Assembly: GCA_900465915.1 (NCBI GenBank)
Contig: UBKJ01000017.1
Span: 124,001 to 188,000 of the forward strand
Length of the DNA: 64,000 bases
Source: Hyphomicrobiales bacterium
GTDB lineage: Bacteria; Pseudomonadota; Alphaproteobacteria; Rhizobiales; Rhizobiaceae
Reading direction: 5' to 3'
Shown here: positions 1 through 9,195 of the stretch, in pieces
How the letters are laid out: each line of letters begins with the position of its first letter
Numbering within the stretch: position 1 is the stretch's first letter
The notes under the pieces: model-generated
The model's input: the letters and a program-made list of their open reading frames with translations, nothing else
What the model was told of the DNA's origin: nothing
Database searches by the model: none
Program-made: the position numbers and the translations under genes

Positions 1-1062
1 CTCAAGCAGGCTGGCGTCGCCGTAGGAATAGAAGCGGTAGCCGTCGGCGATGGCGTGTTCATAGGCCGCGCGCATGGTGTCAAGGCCGGAAAAGGCCGAA
101 ACCAGCATGAACAGCGTCGAGCGCGGCAGGTGGAAATTGGTCATCAGCAGGTCGACGGCGCGGAAGCGGTAGCCGGGCGTGATGAAGATATCGGTCGCGC
201 CGGACCATGGCCGCACAAGCCCGTCCGCGCCCGCCGCGCTTTCGATCAGGCGCAGCGAGGTGGTGCCGACGCAGATCACCCGCCCGCCGCGCGCATGCAC
301 GGCGTTGAGCGCGTCGGCGGTGGCCTGCGACACATGGCCGATCTCGGCGTGCATCTTGTGGTCCTTCGTGTCGTCCGCCTTGACGGGCAGGAAGGTCCCC
401 GCCCCCACATGCAGCGTCACGAAATGCTCCTCGACGCCCTTGGCCTTGATCTTCGCCAGAAGCTCGGGCGTGAAATGCAGCCCCGCCGTGGGCGCGGCCA
501 CCGCGCCCTCCTCGCGGGCGTAGACGGTCTGGTAGTCGCTGCGGTCGCGCTCGTCCTCGGCGCGCTTGGAGGCGATATAGGGCGGCAGCGGGATATGGCC
601 GACCGCGGCGATGGCCTCGTCCAGCAGCGCGCCGGAAAGGTCGAACACCAGCAGCGCCTCGCCCGCTTCGCCCTTCTCGGCGACGGTCGCGTCGAGCGTG
701 CCCAGAAAGCAGCTCGACCCGGAATGGCCGAAACGGATGCGGTCGCCCTCCTTCACCCGCTTGGCGGGACGCAGAAAAGCCTTCCAGCGGTCGGGGCCGG
801 CGCGCATATGCAGCGTGGCGTCGACCTGGGAGACGTTGCCGTCGCGCTCACGCAGGCCTTCAAGCTGCGCCGGTATCACCTTGGTGTCGTTGAAAACGAG
901 CGCGTCACCGGGCTGCAACAGGTCCGGCAGGTCATAGACATGGGCGTCCTCGAAATCCTGTCCGGGACGCACGCGCAAAAGGCGCGCATGGTCGCGCGGC
1001 TCGGCCGGGCGCAGCGCGATGCGCTCCTCCGGGAGGTCGAAATCGAACAGGTCAACGCGCAT
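1..1062 (-). CDS. queA: QueA, S-adenosylmethionine:tRNA ribosyltransferase-isomerase (3' end cut by window)
   Basis: Transfers and rearranges the ribosyl part of S-adenosylmethionine onto 7-aminomethyl-7-deazaguanine in tRNA, the step that makes epoxyqueuosine in the cytoplasm. All 354 visible residues look like QueA: the N-terminus [19 protein letters not shown], the block [17 protein letters not shown], the central [14 protein letters not shown] and the C-terminal [17 protein letters not shown]. The family is about 350-365 residues, so only the last few codons are missing at the left edge. The start is the ATG at 1062. It is the last gene seen of a same-strand run coaD-ppiA-ppiB-queA, but a perfect palindromic repeat and a probable ppiB terminator lie just upstream, so separate expression is possible. 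Confidence 0.95.
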   Translation of the reverse strand, partial: MRVDLFDFDLPEERIALRPAEPRDHARLLRVRPGQDFEDAHVYDLPDLLQPGDALVFNDTKVIPAQLEGLRERDGNVSQVDATLHMRAGPDRWKAFLRPAKRVKEGDRIRFGHSGSSCFLGTLDATVAEKGEAGEALLVFDLSGALLDEAIAAVGHIPLPPYIASKRAEDERDRSDYQTVYAREEGAVAAPTAGLHFTPELLAKIKAKGVEEHFVTLHVGAGTFLPVKADDTKDHKMHAEIGHVSQATADALNAVHARGGRVICVGTTSLRLIESAAGADGLVRPWSGATDIFITPGYRFRAVDLLMTNFHLPRSTLFMLVSAFSGLDTMRAAYEHAIADGYRFYSYGDASLLE

Positions 1063-1077
1063 GTTTCACCTTTAGCA

Positions 1078-1173
1078 TAGAGCGGTTCCGTTTTCACGGA
1101 ACCGCTCTATTTCTTTGTTTCACGCATTTCCGGACGGAAAACCGCTGCGCACTTTTCCTGGAAATGCTTCCGG
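1078..1173. repeat. Palindromic intergenic repeat, copy 1
   Basis: A perfect 14-bp inverted repeat (arms 1078-1091 and 1096-1109, TAGAGCGGTTCCGT and its complement, 4-nt loop) is followed by a T-rich linker (TTTGTTTCACGCAT) and an imperfect second palindrome ending in TGGAAATGCTT. The same three-part plan (AGAGC hairpin, TTTG-TTTTACGC linker, GGAAATGC end) recurs at about 6.3, 7.2, 12.35 and 33.4 kb. It sits in the leader of queA. Confidence 0.8.
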
Positions 1174-1180
1174 CATGAGA

Positions 1181-1206
1181 ACGGCCCCGGCGGGAACCGG
1201 AGCCGT
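1181..1206 (-). terminator. Probable terminator of ppiB
   Basis: GC-rich hairpin ACGGCcCCGG / CCGGaGCCGT with one mismatch and a 6-nt loop, 22 bp after the ppiB stop on the minus strand. It is followed only by a weak TTCTC run, so termination may be partial. Confidence 0.5.
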
Positions 1207-1227
1207 CATTTCTGAACCGATCGGCGA

Positions 1228-1734
1228 TCAGGCGTCGGCGGCGATGCGCGCCTTCACGATCTTGTCCGGGTCGGAAACCGGCTCGCCGCGCTTGATCTTG
1301 TCGACATTGTCCATGCCTTCGATCACCTGGCCCCAGACGGTGTACTGGCGGTCGAGCCAGGGCGCGTCGGCGAAGCAGATGAAGAACTGTGAATTGGCCG
1401 AATGCGGGTTCTGGCTGCGGGCCATCGAGGCGGTGCCGCGCTTGTGCTGGGCGTTGGTGAACTCGGCCTTCAGGTCCGGCTTCTCCGAGCCGCCCATGCC
1501 GGCGCGCGAGGCGTTGAATTGCGCGCCGCCCGACTTGCCGAACTTGACGTCGCCGGTCTGGGCCATGAAGCCGTCGATGACGCGGTGGAACACCACGCCG
1601 TCATAAGCGCCCTCGCGGGCCAGCTCCTTGATGCGCGCGACATGGCCGGGGGCCAGATCGGGATAGAGCTCGAGCACCACGTCGCCCTTGGTGGTTTCCA
1701 GAACGAGGGTGTTTTCGGGGTCTTTGTAAGCCAT
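1228..1734 (-). CDS. ppiB: Cyclophilin-type peptidyl-prolyl cis-trans isomerase, cytoplasmic
   Basis: Catalyses cis-trans isomerisation of peptide bonds before proline during protein folding. The 168-residue protein is a single cyclophilin domain without a signal peptide: catalytic block FHRVIDGFMAQTGD at residues 49-62, ANSQFFICFAD at 113-123, and a tryptophan at 126 in the position that in human CypA contacts cyclosporin. It lies 23 bp downstream of a second, exported cyclophilin gene on the same strand, so the pair probably serves the cytoplasm and the periplasm. ATG start at 1734. Confidence 0.93.
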   Translation of the reverse strand: MAYKDPENTLVLETTKGDVVLELYPDLAPGHVARIKELAREGAYDGVVFHRVIDGFMAQTGDVKFGKSGGAQFNASRAGMGGSEKPDLKAEFTNAQHKRGTASMARSQNPHSANSQFFICFADAPWLDRQYTVWGQVIEGMDNVDKIKRGEPVSDPDKIVKARIAADA

Positions 1735-1757
1735 CGGGCCTCTCCTGTTGCTTCCGG

Positions 1758-2348
1758 TTATTTTTTGTCGGCCTTGATCGTGGCCTTGATGATCTGGTCG
1801 GGCTGGGCGACGGAGCCGTTGTCGGCCTCGCTGCCCTTCTTGATCTTGTCCACCGCCTCCATGCCGGAGACGACCTTGCCCACCACGGTGTACTGGCCGT
1901 TGAGGAAGGCGCCGTCGGCGAACATGATGAAGAACTGCGAATTGGCCGAGTTCGGGCTCTGGCTGCGCGCCATGCCGACCGTGCCGCGCACGAAGGGCTC
2001 CTTGGAGAACTCGGCCGGAAGGTCGGGATATTTCGAGCCGCCGGTGCCGACATGGCCGGGATCGAAGCCCTTGACCATGTTGCCGAAGCGCACGTCGCCG
2101 GTCTGGGCCATGAAGCCCGGAATGACGCGGTGGAAGGCGACGCCGTTATAGGCCCCGTCGCGCACCAGCTTCTTGATCTGCGCCACGTGCTTGGGCGCGA
2201 GGTCCGGGCGAAGCTGGATGGCCACGTCGCCGTCCTTGAGCTTGAGGACCATGGTGTTGTCGGCGTCGGCCGCCAACGCGCCCGTGACGGCCCCGCTGGA
2301 CAGCGCGAAAAAAGCGGCGGCGGCCAGCGCCGAACGGATCAAGGACAT
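1758..2348 (-). CDS. ppiA: Cyclophilin-type peptidyl-prolyl cis-trans isomerase, exported
   Basis: Periplasmic prolyl isomerase. The chosen start (ATG at 2348) gives 196 residues with a clear signal peptide, MSLIRSALAAAAFFALSSG to GALA, with cleavage likely at about residue 27; GGGAGAGA just upstream is the ribosome site. A longer reading up to 2447 overlaps coaD and adds no family sequence. The mature part has FHRVIPGFMAQTGD and ANSQFFIMFAD. At the cyclosporin-contact position it has Phe (GAFLNG) where the neighbouring cyclophilin has Trp. It follows coaD by 19 bp and is probably cotranscribed with it. Confidence 0.92.
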   Translation of the reverse strand: MSLIRSALAAAAFFALSSGAVTGALAADADNTMVLKLKDGDVAIQLRPDLAPKHVAQIKKLVRDGAYNGVAFHRVIPGFMAQTGDVRFGNMVKGFDPGHVGTGGSKYPDLPAEFSKEPFVRGTVGMARSQSPNSANSQFFIMFADGAFLNGQYTVVGKVVSGMEAVDKIKKGSEADNGSVAQPDQIIKATIKADKK

Positions 2349-2367
2349 GAGCAGTCTCTCCCTGCGG

Positions 2368-2862
2368 TCAGGATTTGAATTTGGCGTGAAGGGCCGTGGC
2401 GACGCAAGCCGGCACGAAAGGACGAATGTCCCCGCCCATGGCCGCAATCTGGCGCACCAATGTGGCGGTAATGGTGCGCACCGCCGGATCGGCCGGCAGA
2501 AACACCGTCTGGAGATCGGGGGCCATGGCGCCGTTCATGCCGGCCATCTGCATCTCGTAATCGAGGTCCGTGCCGTCGCGCAGGCCCCGCACCAGGAGCC
2601 GCGCGCCCTCGGCGCGCGCCGCGTCGATCACCAGCCCGTCGAAGGAGATCACCGAGACCCGCCCCGCCTCCGCGCCCAGCACGGCCTCGGCGCTGGCCGC
2701 AATCAGCGCGGAACGCTCCTCGAAGGAGAACAGCGGCTTCTTGCCCGGATGTACGCCGATGGCGACGACAACGCGCCCGGCCAGACGCAGCGCGCCTTTC
2801 AGCACGTCCATATGGCCATTGGTCACCGGGTCGAAGGAACCCGCATAGATCGCGATCGTCAT
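2368..2862 (-). CDS. coaD: Phosphopantetheine adenylyltransferase
   Basis: Penultimate step of coenzyme A synthesis: 4'-phosphopantetheine plus ATP gives dephospho-CoA. The 164-residue length is normal. The nucleotidyltransferase signature is visible as [17 protein letters not shown] (T/HxGH motif at about residues 14-17), with [19 protein letters not shown] in the middle and the second ATP-binding motif as [10 protein letters not shown] near the C-terminus. First gene of the minus-strand run coaD-ppiA-ppiB-queA; the order coaD, cyclophilins, queA is common in Hyphomicrobiales. Confidence 0.96.
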   Translation of the reverse strand: MTIAIYAGSFDPVTNGHMDVLKGALRLAGRVVVAIGVHPGKKPLFSFEERSALIAASAEAVLGAEAGRVSVISFDGLVIDAARAEGARLLVRGLRDGTDLDYEMQMAGMNGAMAPDLQTVFLPADPAVRTITATLVRQIAAMGGDIRPFVPACVATALHAKFKS

Positions 2863-3054
2863 TTTTTCCAGCTAGCCTTTTCCGGACAAATTTTCAACAT
2901 CGACTATTGGCAAGAAAACGGAAACCAAGAATTCAGATGAACGGCGCGTGAATGGACGTTTCAGCAAAAGTTCACGGGCGATTCACCAGAATGGTCGCAA
3001 GTTCGATGCAACCTTTTCGCTTCCCGAGCGTATGTTTGTCGAAAGGATAGAACG

Positions 3055-3204
3055 ATGATGATCTTTCTTCTGGCTCTTTCCATGATGGTGGCCATGGCGG
3101 CCTCGGCGATCATTCTGCTTCTCGAGGAGGCCGACGCCAAGCGCCAGCGCGTCCACCCGACCGCGTTCAACATCCATACGCTGCGCAACACGCGTTCGCG
3201 TTAA
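3055..3204 (+). CDS. Small single-span membrane protein, 49 residues, unknown function
   Basis: Short frame from an ATG at 3055 preceded by GAAAGGATAG (3041-3050), a good ribosome site with normal spacing. The product starts MMIFLLALSMMVAMAASAI, a single strongly hydrophobic helix (residues 2-23) followed by two glutamates and a basic tail rich in Arg, Lys and His. It stands alone between divergent coaD and convergent gyrA. I do not recognise the family. The ribosome site, the sharp hydrophobic-to-basic layout (positive-inside topology with the C-terminus in the cytoplasm) and the otherwise empty interval support a real gene. Confidence 0.6.
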   Translation: MMIFLLALSMMVAMAASAIILLLEEADAKRQRVHPTAFNIHTLRNTRSR

Positions 3205-3301
3205 GCCCGGTCTTCAAGCGCCGTCCGCGAGGCCGCCCGAGGCTTTGCAAGACGCGCCGGACGCTTCCATTTCGGCCAGTTCCCTCCAGTCCTGGCCTCT
3301 G

Positions 3302-3334
3302 AAAAAGGCCGATGCTTCGTCATCGGCCTTTTTT
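3302..3334. terminator. Bidirectional terminator between the 49-residue ORF and gyrA
   Basis: Perfect hairpin GGCCGATG-N6-CATCGGCC (3307-3328) flanked by A5 on the left and T6 on the right, so it works on both strands. It lies 8 bp past the gyrA stop. Confidence 0.88.
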
Positions 3335-3341
3335 CGTGGGC

Positions 3342-6104
3342 TTACTTGGCGGCCGGGGCCTCGCCCTCGCCTTCCTCGTCGCTCTCGGTCTCCGAGATGC
3401 GCTCGACCGAGACGACCTTCTCGCCGTCGGCGGTGTTGAAGATGGTGACGCCCTTGGTGGAGCGGCCGGCGAGGCGGATGCCGTGCACCGGCACGCGGAT
3501 CAGCTGCCCGCCGTCTGAGACGAGCAGGATCTGGTCGCTGGCCTCGACCGGGAACAGCGCCACCAGCTTGCCGATCTCATCGGTCTTGGACGTGTCGGTG
3601 GCGCGGATGCCCTTGCCGCCGCGGCCCGAAACACGGAACTCATAAGAAGAGGACCGCTTGCCGTAGCCGTATTCGCTGACGGTCAGCACCGTCTGCTCGC
3701 GGTTCTTCAGCTCCTGATAGCGCTCCTCGGACAGTTCGGCGTCGGCTTCGACGTCCTCGCCCACCACGACGATGTCCTCGGCGTCCTCCGCGCCTTGCGC
3801 GCGACGCTCGGCGATGGAGCGCTTGAGATAGGCCGAACGTTCGGCGGCGTCAGCCTCGACATGGCCGAGAATGGCCATGGAGATGACCTTATCGCCCTCG
3901 GCCAGATTGATGCCGCGCACGCCGATGGAGTTGCGGCCGGCGAAGACGCGCACATCGGTGACGGGGAAGCGGATGCATTGGCCGCCGGCGCAGGTCAAAA
4001 GCACGTCGTCGAACTCGGTGCAGGTGTCGACGGAAAGGATTTCGTCGCCCTCCTCGTCCAGCTTCATGGCGATCTTGCCGTTGCGGTTGACCTGCACGAA
4101 GTCCGACAGCTTGTTACGGCGCACGGTGCCGCGCGTGGTGGCGAACATCACGTCGAGGTTGGCCCAGCTATCCTCGTCCTCCGGCAGCGGCATGATGGTG
4201 GTGATGCGCTCGCCCTGCTGCAAGGGCAGCATGTTGATGAGCGCCTTGCCGCGCGATTGCGGGTTGCCCATCGGCAGCCGCCAGACCTTTTCCTTGTAGA
4301 CGATGCCGCGCGAGGAGAAGAACAGCACCGGCGTGTGCGTGTTGGCCACGAACAGGCGGGTGACGAAATCCTCGTCCCTGGTCGCCATGCCGGAACGGCC
4401 CTTGCCGCCGCGGCGCTGCGCGCGATAGGTGGCGAGCGGCACGCGCTTGATATAGCCGGCATGGCTGACGGTGACGACCATGTCCTCGCGGGCGATCAGG
4501 TCCTCGTCGTCCATCTCCGCGCCGCCGAAGCCGATCTCGGTGCGGCGCGGCGTGGCGAACTCGTCGCGGATGGCGACCAGCTCTTCCTTGACGATGCTCA
4601 TGACGCGCAGGCGCGAGCCGAGAATATCGAGATAGTCGCGGATTTCCTCGCCGATCTTGTTCAGTTCGTCCGCCACCTCGTCGCGGCCGAGCGCGGTGAG
4701 GCGCTGGAGCCGCAGGTCGAGAATGGCGCGGGCCTGTTCCTCGGAGAGATTATAGGTGTTGTCGGCGTTGAGCGTATGGCGCGGATCGTCGATGAGGCGG
4801 ATCAGCGGCGCCACGTCGACGGCGGGCCAGCGGCGCTCCATCAACTGCTCGCGCGCGGTGGCCGGATCGGGGGCGCGGCGGATGAGCGCGATCACCTCGT
4901 CGATATTGGCGACGGCGATGGCGAGGCCCACCAACACATGGGCGCGGTCGCGCGCCTTGTTGAGCAGGAATTTTGTGCGCCGCGTCACCACTTCCTCGCG
5001 GAAGGCGACGAAGGCGCGCAGCATGTCGAGAAGCGTGAGCTGCTCCGGCTTGCCGCCGTTCAGCGCCACCATGTTGCAGCCGAAGGAGGTCTGCAAGGGC
5101 GTGTAGCGGAACAGCTGGTTGAGCACCACGTCGGCCACGGCGTCGCGCTTCAGCTCGACCACGACGCGATAGCCCTCGCGGTCGGATTCGTCGCGCAGGT
5201 CGGAAATGCCCTCGATGCGCTTGTCGCGCACCAGCTCGGCGATCTTCTCGATCATCGAGGCCTTGTTGACCTGATAGGGAATCTCGGTGACGATGATCGC
5301 CTGCCGGTCGCCGCGGATCTCCTCGATCGAGGTGCGGCCGCGCATGATGACCGAGCCGCGCCCGGTCGAATAGGCGGAATTGATGCCGGTGCGGCCGAGA
5401 ATGATGCCGCCGGTCGGGAAATCCGGACCGGGGATGATCTCCATGATCTCTTCCAGCTCGATGGCCGGATTGTCGATCAGCGCCACGCAGCCGTCGATGA
5501 CTTCGCCCAGGTTGTGCGGCGGGATATTGGTGGCCATGCCGACCGCGATGCCGCCGGAGCCGTTGACCAGCAAGTTCGGGAAGCGCGCAGGCAGCACCAC
5601 CGGCTCGTGCTCGCGGCCGTCGTAATTGTCCTGAAAGTCGACCGTGTCCTTGTCGATGTCCGACAGGAGCTGCTCCGTCACCTTCTCCAGACGGCATTCG
5701 GTATAGCGCATCGCCGCCGGCGGATCGCCGTCGATGGAGCCGAAATTGCCCTGCCCGTCCACGAGCGGATCGCGCATGGAGAAATCCTGCGCCATGCGCA
5801 CAAGCGCGTCGTAGATCGAGGCGTCGCCATGCGGGTGATACTTACCCATCACCTCGCCGACCACGCCCGCCGACTTGCGGTAGGGGCGGTTATAGGCGAG
5901 GCCCATCTCGTTCATGGCGTGGAGAATGCGGCGATGCACCGGCTTCAGGCCGTCGCGCACGTCCGGCAGCGCGCGGCTGACGATCACGCTCATGGCGTAG
6001 TCGAGATAGGAGCGCTGCATCTCCTCGATGATGGAGATCGGCTCGATGCCGGTCGGACCGGCGCTCATGTCGTCGGAACCGGGCGGAGGCGTTTGATCTG
6101 ACAC
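3342..6104 (-). CDS. gyrA: DNA gyrase subunit A
   Basis: Breakage-reunion subunit of gyrase (A2B2), which introduces negative supercoils. 920 residues. The N-terminal topoisomerase IV/gyrase A domain has the catalytic tyrosine at 134 ([10 protein letters not shown]). The quinolone region reads [16 protein letters not shown]; with a constant offset of 12 from E. coli numbering, residue 95 (E. coli Ser83) is Ala and Asp99 (E. coli Asp87) is kept. The C-terminal beta-propeller carries a charged insert at about residues 751-805 that explains the length above E. coli (875). The start is a GTG at 6104 with a weak ribosome site; an ATG at residue 13 is the alternative, but relatives have a similar N-terminal extension. 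Alone on its strand, with its own terminator. Confidence 0.97.
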   Translation of the reverse strand: MSDQTPPPGSDDMSAGPTGIEPISIIEEMQRSYLDYAMSVIVSRALPDVRDGLKPVHRRILHAMNEMGLAYNRPYRKSAGVVGEVMGKYHPHGDASIYDALVRMAQDFSMRDPLVDGQGNFGSIDGDPPAAMRYTECRLEKVTEQLLSDIDKDTVDFQDNYDGREHEPVVLPARFPNLLVNGSGGIAVGMATNIPPHNLGEVIDGCVALIDNPAIELEEIMEIIPGPDFPTGGIILGRTGINSAYSTGRGSVIMRGRTSIEEIRGDRQAIIVTEIPYQVNKASMIEKIAELVRDKRIEGISDLRDESDREGYRVVVELKRDAVADVVLNQLFRYTPLQTSFGCNMVALNGGKPEQLTLLDMLRAFVAFREEVVTRRTKFLLNKARDRAHVLVGLAIAVANIDEVIALIRRAPDPATAREQLMERRWPAVDVAPLIRLIDDPRHTLNADNTYNLSEEQARAILDLRLQRLTALGRDEVADELNKIGEEIRDYLDILGSRLRVMSIVKEELVAIRDEFATPRRTEIGFGGAEMDDEDLIAREDMVVTVSHAGYIKRVPLATYRAQRRGGKGRSGMATRDEDFVTRLFVANTHTPVLFFSSRGIVYKEKVWRLPMGNPQSRGKALINMLPLQQGERITTIMPLPEDEDSWANLDVMFATTRGTVRRNKLSDFVQVNRNGKIAMKLDEEGDEILSVDTCTEFDDVLLTCAGGQCIRFPVTDVRVFAGRNSIGVRGINLAEGDKVISMAILGHVEADAAERSAYLKRSIAERRAQGAEDAEDIVVVGEDVEADAELSEERYQELKNREQTVLTVSEYGYGKRSSSYEFRVSGRGGKGIRATDTSKTDEIGKLVALFPVEASDQILLVSDGGQLIRVPVHGIRLAGRSTKGVTIFNTADGEKVVSVERISETESDEEGEGEAPAAK

Positions 6105-6543
6105 TATTCAGACAGCTTTCTCAACAGAATCGATAAAGTGACTTTATAGCCGATAGCGGCGCAAAACGCCAATTTCGGGGCCATTTCGGGCGGTCAAAAA
6201 GTCCTTTTCTTTCAAAACCTTACAAGATATTCACATAAAGATCGCGCAATGATCTTGCCGAACCGCCGCTTTGCGTCGACCGTCCGCGCCGCATCGGCTG
6301 GAGCCGATCCCGTCTTCATGGAAACGTGGAACCGCTCCAGCTCTTTGCTTTTACGCTTTTCCAGAAGCGTCGAAGCAGGGTAGAAATCAGCCTAGCAGAC
6401 TGATTTGCCTGCGGAGGCGCTTCGCGCTTTCGCTGGAAACGCCGGTTTTCACTGGTCGCATTTCCCACGCAAACCGCTTCGCGCTTGCGCCAGAAATGCT
6501 TTGGAAACCGGCCGCGCCAACCTGTTACGAGGACGAAACGCCG
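6105..6543. repeat. gyrA-marC spacer with palindromic repeat, copy 2
   Basis: 439 bp without a gene. The AT-rich part, about 6105-6245, probably carries the gyrA promoter. From about 6310 to 6515 lies a copy of the dispersed repeat: a GGAACCGCTCCAGC start, the linker CTCTTTGCTTTTACGC, and a distal part (CTGCGGAGGCGCTTCGCGCT, 6410-6429) that is almost identical to the copy at 12.35-12.5 kb. An open frame runs through it into marC, but it is repeat sequence and not a protein extension. Confidence 0.65.
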
Positions 6544-7173
6544 ATGGGCTTCTACGACATGGTGTTCAGCGCCTTCGTCACGCTTCTGGTCACGGTCGAC
6601 CCTCCGGGCCTCGCGCCCCTGTTCCTGGCGCTGACGCCCGGCATGGACCGCGCCTCGCGCAGCCAGGTGGCGCTGCGCGCCTCGATCATCAGCTTCTTCG
6701 TGATGGCGCTGTTCGCGGTGGCGGGAGCGCAAATCCTCGGCATGTTCGGCATCACCATCGGCGCGTTCCGCGTGGCGGGCGGCTTGCTTCTGTTCTGGAT
6801 CGCCTTCGAAATGATCTTCTCCAAGCGCACCGAGCGCAAGGAGAAGAGCGCGGAGGTCGCCATCACCAAGGACCATATCCGCAACATCGCCGCCTTCCCG
6901 CTCGCCATTCCGCTGATCGCCGGGCCGGGCGTCATCTCGGCGGTAGTGCTGCTGTCGAACTCCTTCCACAGCGCGCCGGAGCGCGCCGCGCTGGTCGGCA
7001 TCATCTTCGTCTGCCTGCTGGTCACCTATGTGGTGCTGCTCCTGGCCGAGCGCGTCGACCGCTTCCTCGGCGAGACCGGCCGCTCGATCCTCACCCGGCT
7101 GCTGGGCGTCATCCTGGCGGCGCTGGCCGTGCAGTTCGTGGCCGACGGCGTGCGGACGCTGATCAACGGCTGA
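6544..7173 (+). CDS. MarC-family integral membrane protein
   Basis: 209-residue membrane protein of the MarC family (UPF0056), once thought to be linked to multiple antibiotic resistance; its real function is unknown. The sequence shows about six hydrophobic helices, with the N-terminal VTVDPPGLAPLFLALTPGM and the central IPLIAGPGVISAVVLL, both typical of the family. The start is the ATG at 6544, where family similarity begins; the open frame upstream is a palindromic repeat. GAGGA about 14 bp upstream is a weak ribosome site. It is monocistronic, bounded on both sides by repeat copies. Confidence 0.88.
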   Translation: MGFYDMVFSAFVTLLVTVDPPGLAPLFLALTPGMDRASRSQVALRASIISFFVMALFAVAGAQILGMFGITIGAFRVAGGLLLFWIAFEMIFSKRTERKEKSAEVAITKDHIRNIAAFPLAIPLIAGPGVISAVVLLSNSFHSAPERAALVGIIFVCLLVTYVVLLLAERVDRFLGETGRSILTRLLGVILAALAVQFVADGVRTLING

Positions 7174-7189
7174 GCGAGGGCTTTCAAAA

Positions 7190-7297
7190 ACCAGCCAAAA
7201 GAGCGCGTCGCGATCTTTCAGATTCGCTTTGCGCGCTTCAGCTCTTTGTTTTTGCGCATGTGGCGCAAAAACGCTGCAAAGTTTTGCGCGACATGCT
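7190..7297. repeat. Palindromic intergenic repeat, copy 3
   Basis: Diverged copy of the dispersed repeat between the convergent marC and phnN genes. The linker CAGCTCTTTGTTTTTGCGCAT (split by the line at 7240) and a second palindrome (TGGCGCAAAAACGCTGCAAAGTTTTGCG, 7261 on) are present; the first hairpin is degenerate (GATCTTTCAGATTC). It may serve as the transcription end for both genes. Confidence 0.6.
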
Positions 7298-7885
7298 TCA
7301 GGCGGCCGATTCCGCAGCCAATTCTTCAAGCCGGCCGAGAAACGCCCGCACGGCGTCGTCGAGCGCGCCGGAATTGTCGATCACCGTGGCGTCGCCCACC
7401 ATCTGCTCCGGCGGAACATCGCGCGCCAGCCGGCTCTCGATATCGGCGCGGCTTTCACGACCGCGCGCGGCGAGCCGCCCGGCCCGCACCTCCGGTCGCG
7501 CCGTGATCAGCACCACGGCATGGACGGGAAAAATCCGCCGCGCCTCCGGCAGGACATGGCGCGAGACATTGGCCACCACTACCCGCCCGGCGTCGAGCGC
7601 CGCCCGCAATCCGGCCGGCAGGCCGTAATCGAGCCCATGCGCCCGCCAGCGCAGCGCGAAGGCGCCCGCTTCGGCCGCCGCCGCGAAAGCCGCCTCGTCG
7701 AGGCTGTCATGGTCCTCGATGCCCGGCGTCGACGACCGCGTGACCACGCGGCGCACGAAATGAAACCGCGCATCGCCGCGCAGCGCCAGCCGCGCCGCGT
7801 CGATGATCGTATCCTTGCCCGCGCCGCTGGGACCGGCCACGGCGACGAAGCAGCCGCTTCGCCGTTCGCCGTTCGCATCCATCAC
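7298..7885 (-). CDS. phnN: Ribose 1,5-bisphosphate phosphokinase PhnN
   Basis: Phosphorylates ribose 1,5-bisphosphate to PRPP. It belongs to the guanylate-kinase fold and is normally part of carbon-phosphorus lyase metabolism. 195 residues: P-loop GPSGAGKDT at 18-26, then RRVVTRSS, DYGLPAG and VVVANVSRHVLPEA. The 'NVSR' block and the Asp after the P-loop Lys fit PhnN better than Gmk. It stands alone here, with marC and ssb as neighbours and no other phn gene, so it may act in NAD/PRPP supply or with a phn cluster elsewhere. The start is one of two adjacent ATGs at 7885 or 7882. Confidence 0.85.
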   Translation of the reverse strand: MMDANGERRSGCFVAVAGPSGAGKDTIIDAARLALRGDARFHFVRRVVTRSSTPGIEDHDSLDEAAFAAAAEAGAFALRWRAHGLDYGLPAGLRAALDAGRVVVANVSRHVLPEARRIFPVHAVVLITARPEVRAGRLAARGRESRADIESRLARDVPPEQMVGDATVIDNSGALDDAVRAFLGRLEELAAESAA

Positions 7886-7935
7886 AGCATCCGCCCGCCT
7901 TCACGCCCTGCCCAGGAGGCCGCCAGAGCCATCCA

Positions 7936-7960
7936 TGAAAACGGGCGCTTGCGCGCCCGT
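7936..7960 (-). terminator. Terminator of ssb
   Basis: Perfect 8-bp stem ACGGGCGC-TTGC-GCGCCCGT (7941-7960), followed on the minus strand by TTTTC, 5 bp after the ssb stop. Confidence 0.8.
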
Positions 7961-7964
7961 GTCA

Positions 7965-8486
7965 TCAGAACGGAATTTCGTCGTCGAGATCGCGGGAGAA
8001 GCCGCCGCCGCCACCGCCGCCCGACGAGGACGGGCCGGAGGAGCCGAAATCGCCGCCGCCGGAATAATCCGACGTCTGGCCGCGACCGCCGCCGCCGCTG
8101 CGCTCGAAGGAACGGCCCTCGCCGCCGCCTTCGCCGCGGCCGTCGAGCATCTGCAGCTCGCCGCGGAACTTCTGCAGCACGATCTCGGTCGTGTAGCGGT
8201 CGTTGCCGTTCTGGTCCTGCCACTTGCGGGTCTGCAGCGCGCCCTCGATATAGACCTTGGCGCCCTTCTTCAGATATTGCTCGGCCACCTTGGCGAGGTT
8301 CTCGTTGAAGATGACGACGCTGTGCCATTCGGTGCGGTCGCGGCGCTCGCCGGACTGGCGGTCGCGCCAGCTTTCGGTGGTCGCCACGCGCAGATTGGCG
8401 ATCTGGTCGCCGGAATTGAGGCGGCGGATCTCCGGATCCGCGCCGAGATTGCCGACCAGAATGACCTTGTTGACGCTGCCAGCCAT
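7965..8486 (-). CDS. ssb: Single-stranded DNA-binding protein
   Basis: Coats single-stranded DNA during replication, recombination and repair. 173 residues: OB-fold over about residues 1-112 (start [19 protein letters not shown], middle [20 protein letters not shown]), then a Gly/Ser/Arg-rich flexible linker, and the acidic tip DDEIPF that recruits partner proteins. Divergent from uvrA across an 827-bp spacer. An SOS box 170 bp upstream suggests LexA control. Confidence 0.97.
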   Translation of the reverse strand: MAGSVNKVILVGNLGADPEIRRLNSGDQIANLRVATTESWRDRQSGERRDRTEWHSVVIFNENLAKVAEQYLKKGAKVYIEGALQTRKWQDQNGNDRYTTEIVLQKFRGELQMLDGRGEGGGEGRSFERSGGGGRGQTSDYSGGGDFGSSGPSSSGGGGGGGFSRDLDDEIPF

Positions 8487-8655
8487 GAACTACTCCAGAT
8501 TCCGCAGGCCCCGCCCGGCTGCGGGCGAAGGGCGTTTTCCCAAAAGGCTTCCGCGCATCCGCGCCGTCGCCGAAATTTGAAAGCCCACTTTACAGAAGCC
8601 GTCCCCGCCGCGCTCAGTTCGGGCTTGCGTTTTCTCCACTGTCCACAGAAGTTAT

Positions 8656-8670
8656 GTTCTCGTTTTGTTC
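8656..8670 (-). promoter_or_regulatory. SOS box (LexA operator) of ssb
   Basis: GTTC-TCGTTTT-GTTC, an exact match to the alphaproteobacterial LexA site GTTC-N7-GTTC (GAAC-N7-GAAC read towards ssb). It is 170 bp upstream of the ssb start. Confidence 0.75.
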
Positions 8671-9180
8671 AAATTGCAAGCGCAAAATCGACCCGGCCGC
8701 TTCATCCTGTCCTTCACGCGCATGGAAAAGCCCCGCCGCTCACTGTTTCTCTGGCGCGCGGGGCTTGGGGTTGAGCAAAGCTCGGGAGCCGGTAATCATT
8801 CACCGGCTTCATAATTCGGAAAGCTGCGGCGCACGACCGTCCGCTTTCTGCGCATGAAATCGATTGTCGGCAATCGGCTATTTCCATCAACGACGCGGGC
8901 TTCCTTGCGGAAAAACGCGATCGAGGCGAAACCCGATTGTGCCTTCGGCGATGCGAAGGCTAGGCAATGCAGTCAGGTGGACTCATGCTCCCATACCTCC
9001 TCTGACATCCCACCGCACGACGCGGTTTCCCGCCGGCCTCGCGGACCTCTTGGCGGCGACACGCCATCCCTCTCGCGTCAACCTCTCCGCATGCGGCGAG
9101 TTTTGAGAGGATGCTCCTGTCAGGAGCCTGCGTCAACAGGCTTGCGTTCACATTTCATATCGCCTATCAGAAAGCAGGTT

Positions 9181-9195
9181 GTTCGACATTTGTTC
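9181..9195 (+). promoter_or_regulatory. SOS box (LexA operator) of uvrA
   Basis: GTTC-GACATTT-GTTC, a second exact match to the alphaproteobacterial LexA direct repeat, ending 118 bp before the uvrA start. Confidence 0.85.

Noticed and set aside
6271..6543. N-terminal extension of the MarC protein by 91 codons
   Set aside because: The extension is encoded by a palindromic repeat copy also found at 12.35 kb; family similarity begins at the ATG at 6544.
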